NCBI GenBank assembly: GCA_949825065.1
Contig: OX463852.1
Span: 16,518,189-16,582,188, forward strand
Length of the DNA stretch: 64,000 nucleotides
Origin: Odontocerum albicorne
Lineage: Eukaryota > Arthropoda > Insecta > Trichoptera > Odontoceridae
Reading direction: 5' to 3'
Positions 61,976 through 64,000 of the stretch are shown here, in pieces. Made by a program: the position numbers and the translations under genes. A model generated the notes under the pieces. The model made no database searches and was not told the DNA's origin. It worked only from the letters and a program-made list of their open reading frames with translations. Positions within the stretch are counted from its first letter, which is position 1; the number at the start of each line of letters is the position of its first letter.

Positions 61976-64000
61976 AAGAGGTAGTACTCAACAGTATCAA
62001 TTACCAGCAGCTCTCCAAAAAGAGGTAAATTCCCGGTAAAATTTTCAAAAAAATACTTTATGTACCTCATGATTCGTTGTTTTCATTTATATTTTGAGTA
62101 ATAATAATGTAAAAATTTATTTATTTAACATGGCAAGTCTTTTTAATATGTATTCATAATATATGAAAAATAAGACATACGTAAGGTGTAAATTAATTAA
62201 GTTAAGATTAGCAATAACTGTAATATATCTTTTTTTAAATATTTAATTTTAAATTCAAGAATTTAATTTAATTTTACGCAAGCGTAACAACACTTTTTTT
62301 TATTTTAGCAGATTTTGATACTGTTTGATTCGAGTATAAATGTTTTAGAGCCCCATTGACTTTGTTTCCTATCACTTAACGCTATTTGATATCCCTCATC
62401 ATTTGAGAAAATACTACCCAAATAGTAGAATACCTCATTTTGCTTCAATCTTTCATCAATCCTACATACGAGTATATCGCCTTTACCTTTTCTTTCATAT
62501 TTGTACTAACTCATATTCAGAAACTCAATTAATAATGCAAATATTCTATTTTCATAACATGCTTCAGAGCATTTTTATTTTTCCAATATGACAGTTGTTA
62601 TTTTTTAATAATTTTTATTTTTTTAGTTTCTGCGCTTGTTTTTTTTTTTTTTTCTTTAATTGGTGTGAAACCGGCGAGAATTATTTATTTGAATATCTAG
62701 AAACCATCAAACATTAAATTTGTCTGAATAGATGGAAACTCTATTAAGCAGACTGTTGAGGTTGAAAAAAGTACAGTGTGAGCTAAATAAAGCTTTCTCC
62801 CGTTTGAAGTCGTAAAAAAGTTTTTTTACTCCGCGGAGGCCCCGCGTAACAAAGGACGTGATGCGTTCAAAAGTTGATTTTACGACAGAGCCGTTAATTT
62901 TACTACTCGGAAAATAGAGTCCGGGGGGGGATAGAAAAAAAAGAAGATTGACGGTGGAGTAAGATAGAGATGAAGGTGGTAGATAGAAAAATGGGCTTAA
63001 CGGTTTCAAATTTGGAGTAATCCTTCAAAAACTATCCTGATTTTTGTTCTAATGTTTATAGTCTTTTTAAACGGATCTGATTTTAAATCATGTATTGTGG
63101 TATTTAAAGTCTTTTACAGTCTAGTGTTGTACTACATGAGTGAATTATGTGTTAAGGATATGTCCTTCAGAATGTGCAATACGCTAATATAGTCAGAGTC
63201 TTTATTTATTCATTTATCAACAATACAATATAATAATAATGTTAAAAAACATATTATTTGGGAGAGTTTTATTCATTACAAAAGACATATTCACAAAATG
63301 AAAAAAATACGATAACTTCGAACTTTCATCGAGATTTTCCACTAAGATTTTATTTGTTAATACTTGATTTTGACTATTTTTAAACAAAAAACAAATCAAG
63401 TGCTAATGAATACAGAAATACTACGTTGTTTTTTGCCTATATTTTATTTTATTTTTAAGAATCCTTCCTAGCTCGAAATACGACCCATAGTCTCCCGAGT
63501 CCTGGCCAGCTGTAAGCTTGTAGTTTATGTATAGCATGCAATATATACGTGTATGTACATACTTCTTTCTGATATTTTTTTTTTGAAGAGGTCGTGTTAA
63601 TATTTTATTTTTATACTTTTTTGTAACACGTAGATTTGTTATTGTAGTTTTTTTAAAACTAGATGTAACCCGTAAAAATACGAGTACGGAGTGTAAATTA
63701 ACTTGCTAAGCTGAAAAAGGTTGGAAAACAAAAAACTGCTGAAAAAGTTATAAGAACGTATGTTTGTTTTCAAGTTTTGGTAGCCCGGAAAATCTTAATT
63801 GCTTAGCAACTCAATCAAAAGTTGAGGGTACTGACGTCGTGGTTTCATCTTCAAGAAGAACAATTCCTTTTTGGCAATAATATTTTAATGTTCAAGAGAT
63901 TTCTCAGCTGCAAAATTGCGAGTAACAGAATTGACATTCAATATTCACCGAGTTGTTCCTCTGTTCCAATACTCTGTTCTCATAAAAGTTGTCGTGATGA
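61976..64000. other. No recognisable feature
   Basis: 2 kb of AT-rich sequence. A GC-richer patch at 62825-62930 (CTCCGCGGAGGCCCCGCG). Octamers at 62467 and 63679. No gene, RNA or repeat that I can defend. Confidence 0.5.

Noticed and set aside
1..64000. Bacterial, viral or organellar origin
   Set aside because: No dense coding, no ribosomal RNA, no tRNA cluster; SINEs with pol III boxes, Tigger/mariner and LINE remnants mark nuclear animal DNA.

Overview
This window looks like a repeat-rich stretch of a nuclear animal genome, most likely an arthropod and probably an insect. The base composition is AT-rich (roughly two thirds A+T by eye). The content is decayed non-LTR retrotransposons, tRNA-derived SINEs, pogo/Tigger and mariner DNA transposons, foldback elements and minisatellites. 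There are no bacterial features: no operons, no ribosome binding sites and no dense coding. I find no intact host gene. The window is best read as intergenic or intronic DNA. Two or three weak exon candidates are listed with low confidence.

Family letters are my own labels. LINE-A is the commonest LINE, with about 16 fragments on both strands, recognised by its C-terminal signature (WFGHVERM, then TKQIY). LINE-C ends in GRPPKRW, LINE-D carries a WAGHVI-like block, LINE-E carries a CWRRMLRIPW-like block, LINE-F carries LILQG, and two copies are clearly of the RTE clade. Repeat R is a LINE-like 3' end with an AATAAA-type tail. SINE-A is a tRNA-headed SINE of about 220 bp whose tail also occurs alone. 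SINE-B is another tRNA-headed SINE of about 350 bp. SINE-C is a variant of SINE-A.

Layout. 1-12 kb: LINE-A, a 38-bp minisatellite, a palindromic foldback element, SINEs, an RTE fragment, LINE-F, and a 105-bp repeat whose phase never shifts. 12-24 kb: repeat R, LINE-A with a 44-bp minisatellite, LINE-D, a 41-bp minisatellite, a cysteine-rich candidate exon, a second foldback, LINE-C and a SINE-in-SINE nest. 24-40 kb: repeat X, SINE-B, LINE-C, Tigger-2, a half foldback, a 149-bp higher-order satellite, several LINE-A pieces, a GC-rich patch and a triplicated SINE-B tail. 40-48 kb: a tRNA-like gene, a SINE nested in LINE-A, and Tigger-1 with a 5'-truncated RTE inserted in its terminal repeat. 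48-64 kb: SINEs, LINE-A and a possible LINE chimera, a rearranged mariner, a 45-bp minisatellite born inside LINE-E, a second LINE-E carrying a palindromic MITE, and 2 kb of featureless AT-rich DNA.

The main cross-window signal is the octamer TACTCGTA/TACGAGTA, present at least 25 times in varied contexts. This is about ten times what base composition predicts. In one LINE it looks like a clean 6-bp insertion, which would fit excision scars of a TA-targeting DNA transposon. All protein similarities are from recalled family motifs, not from searches.
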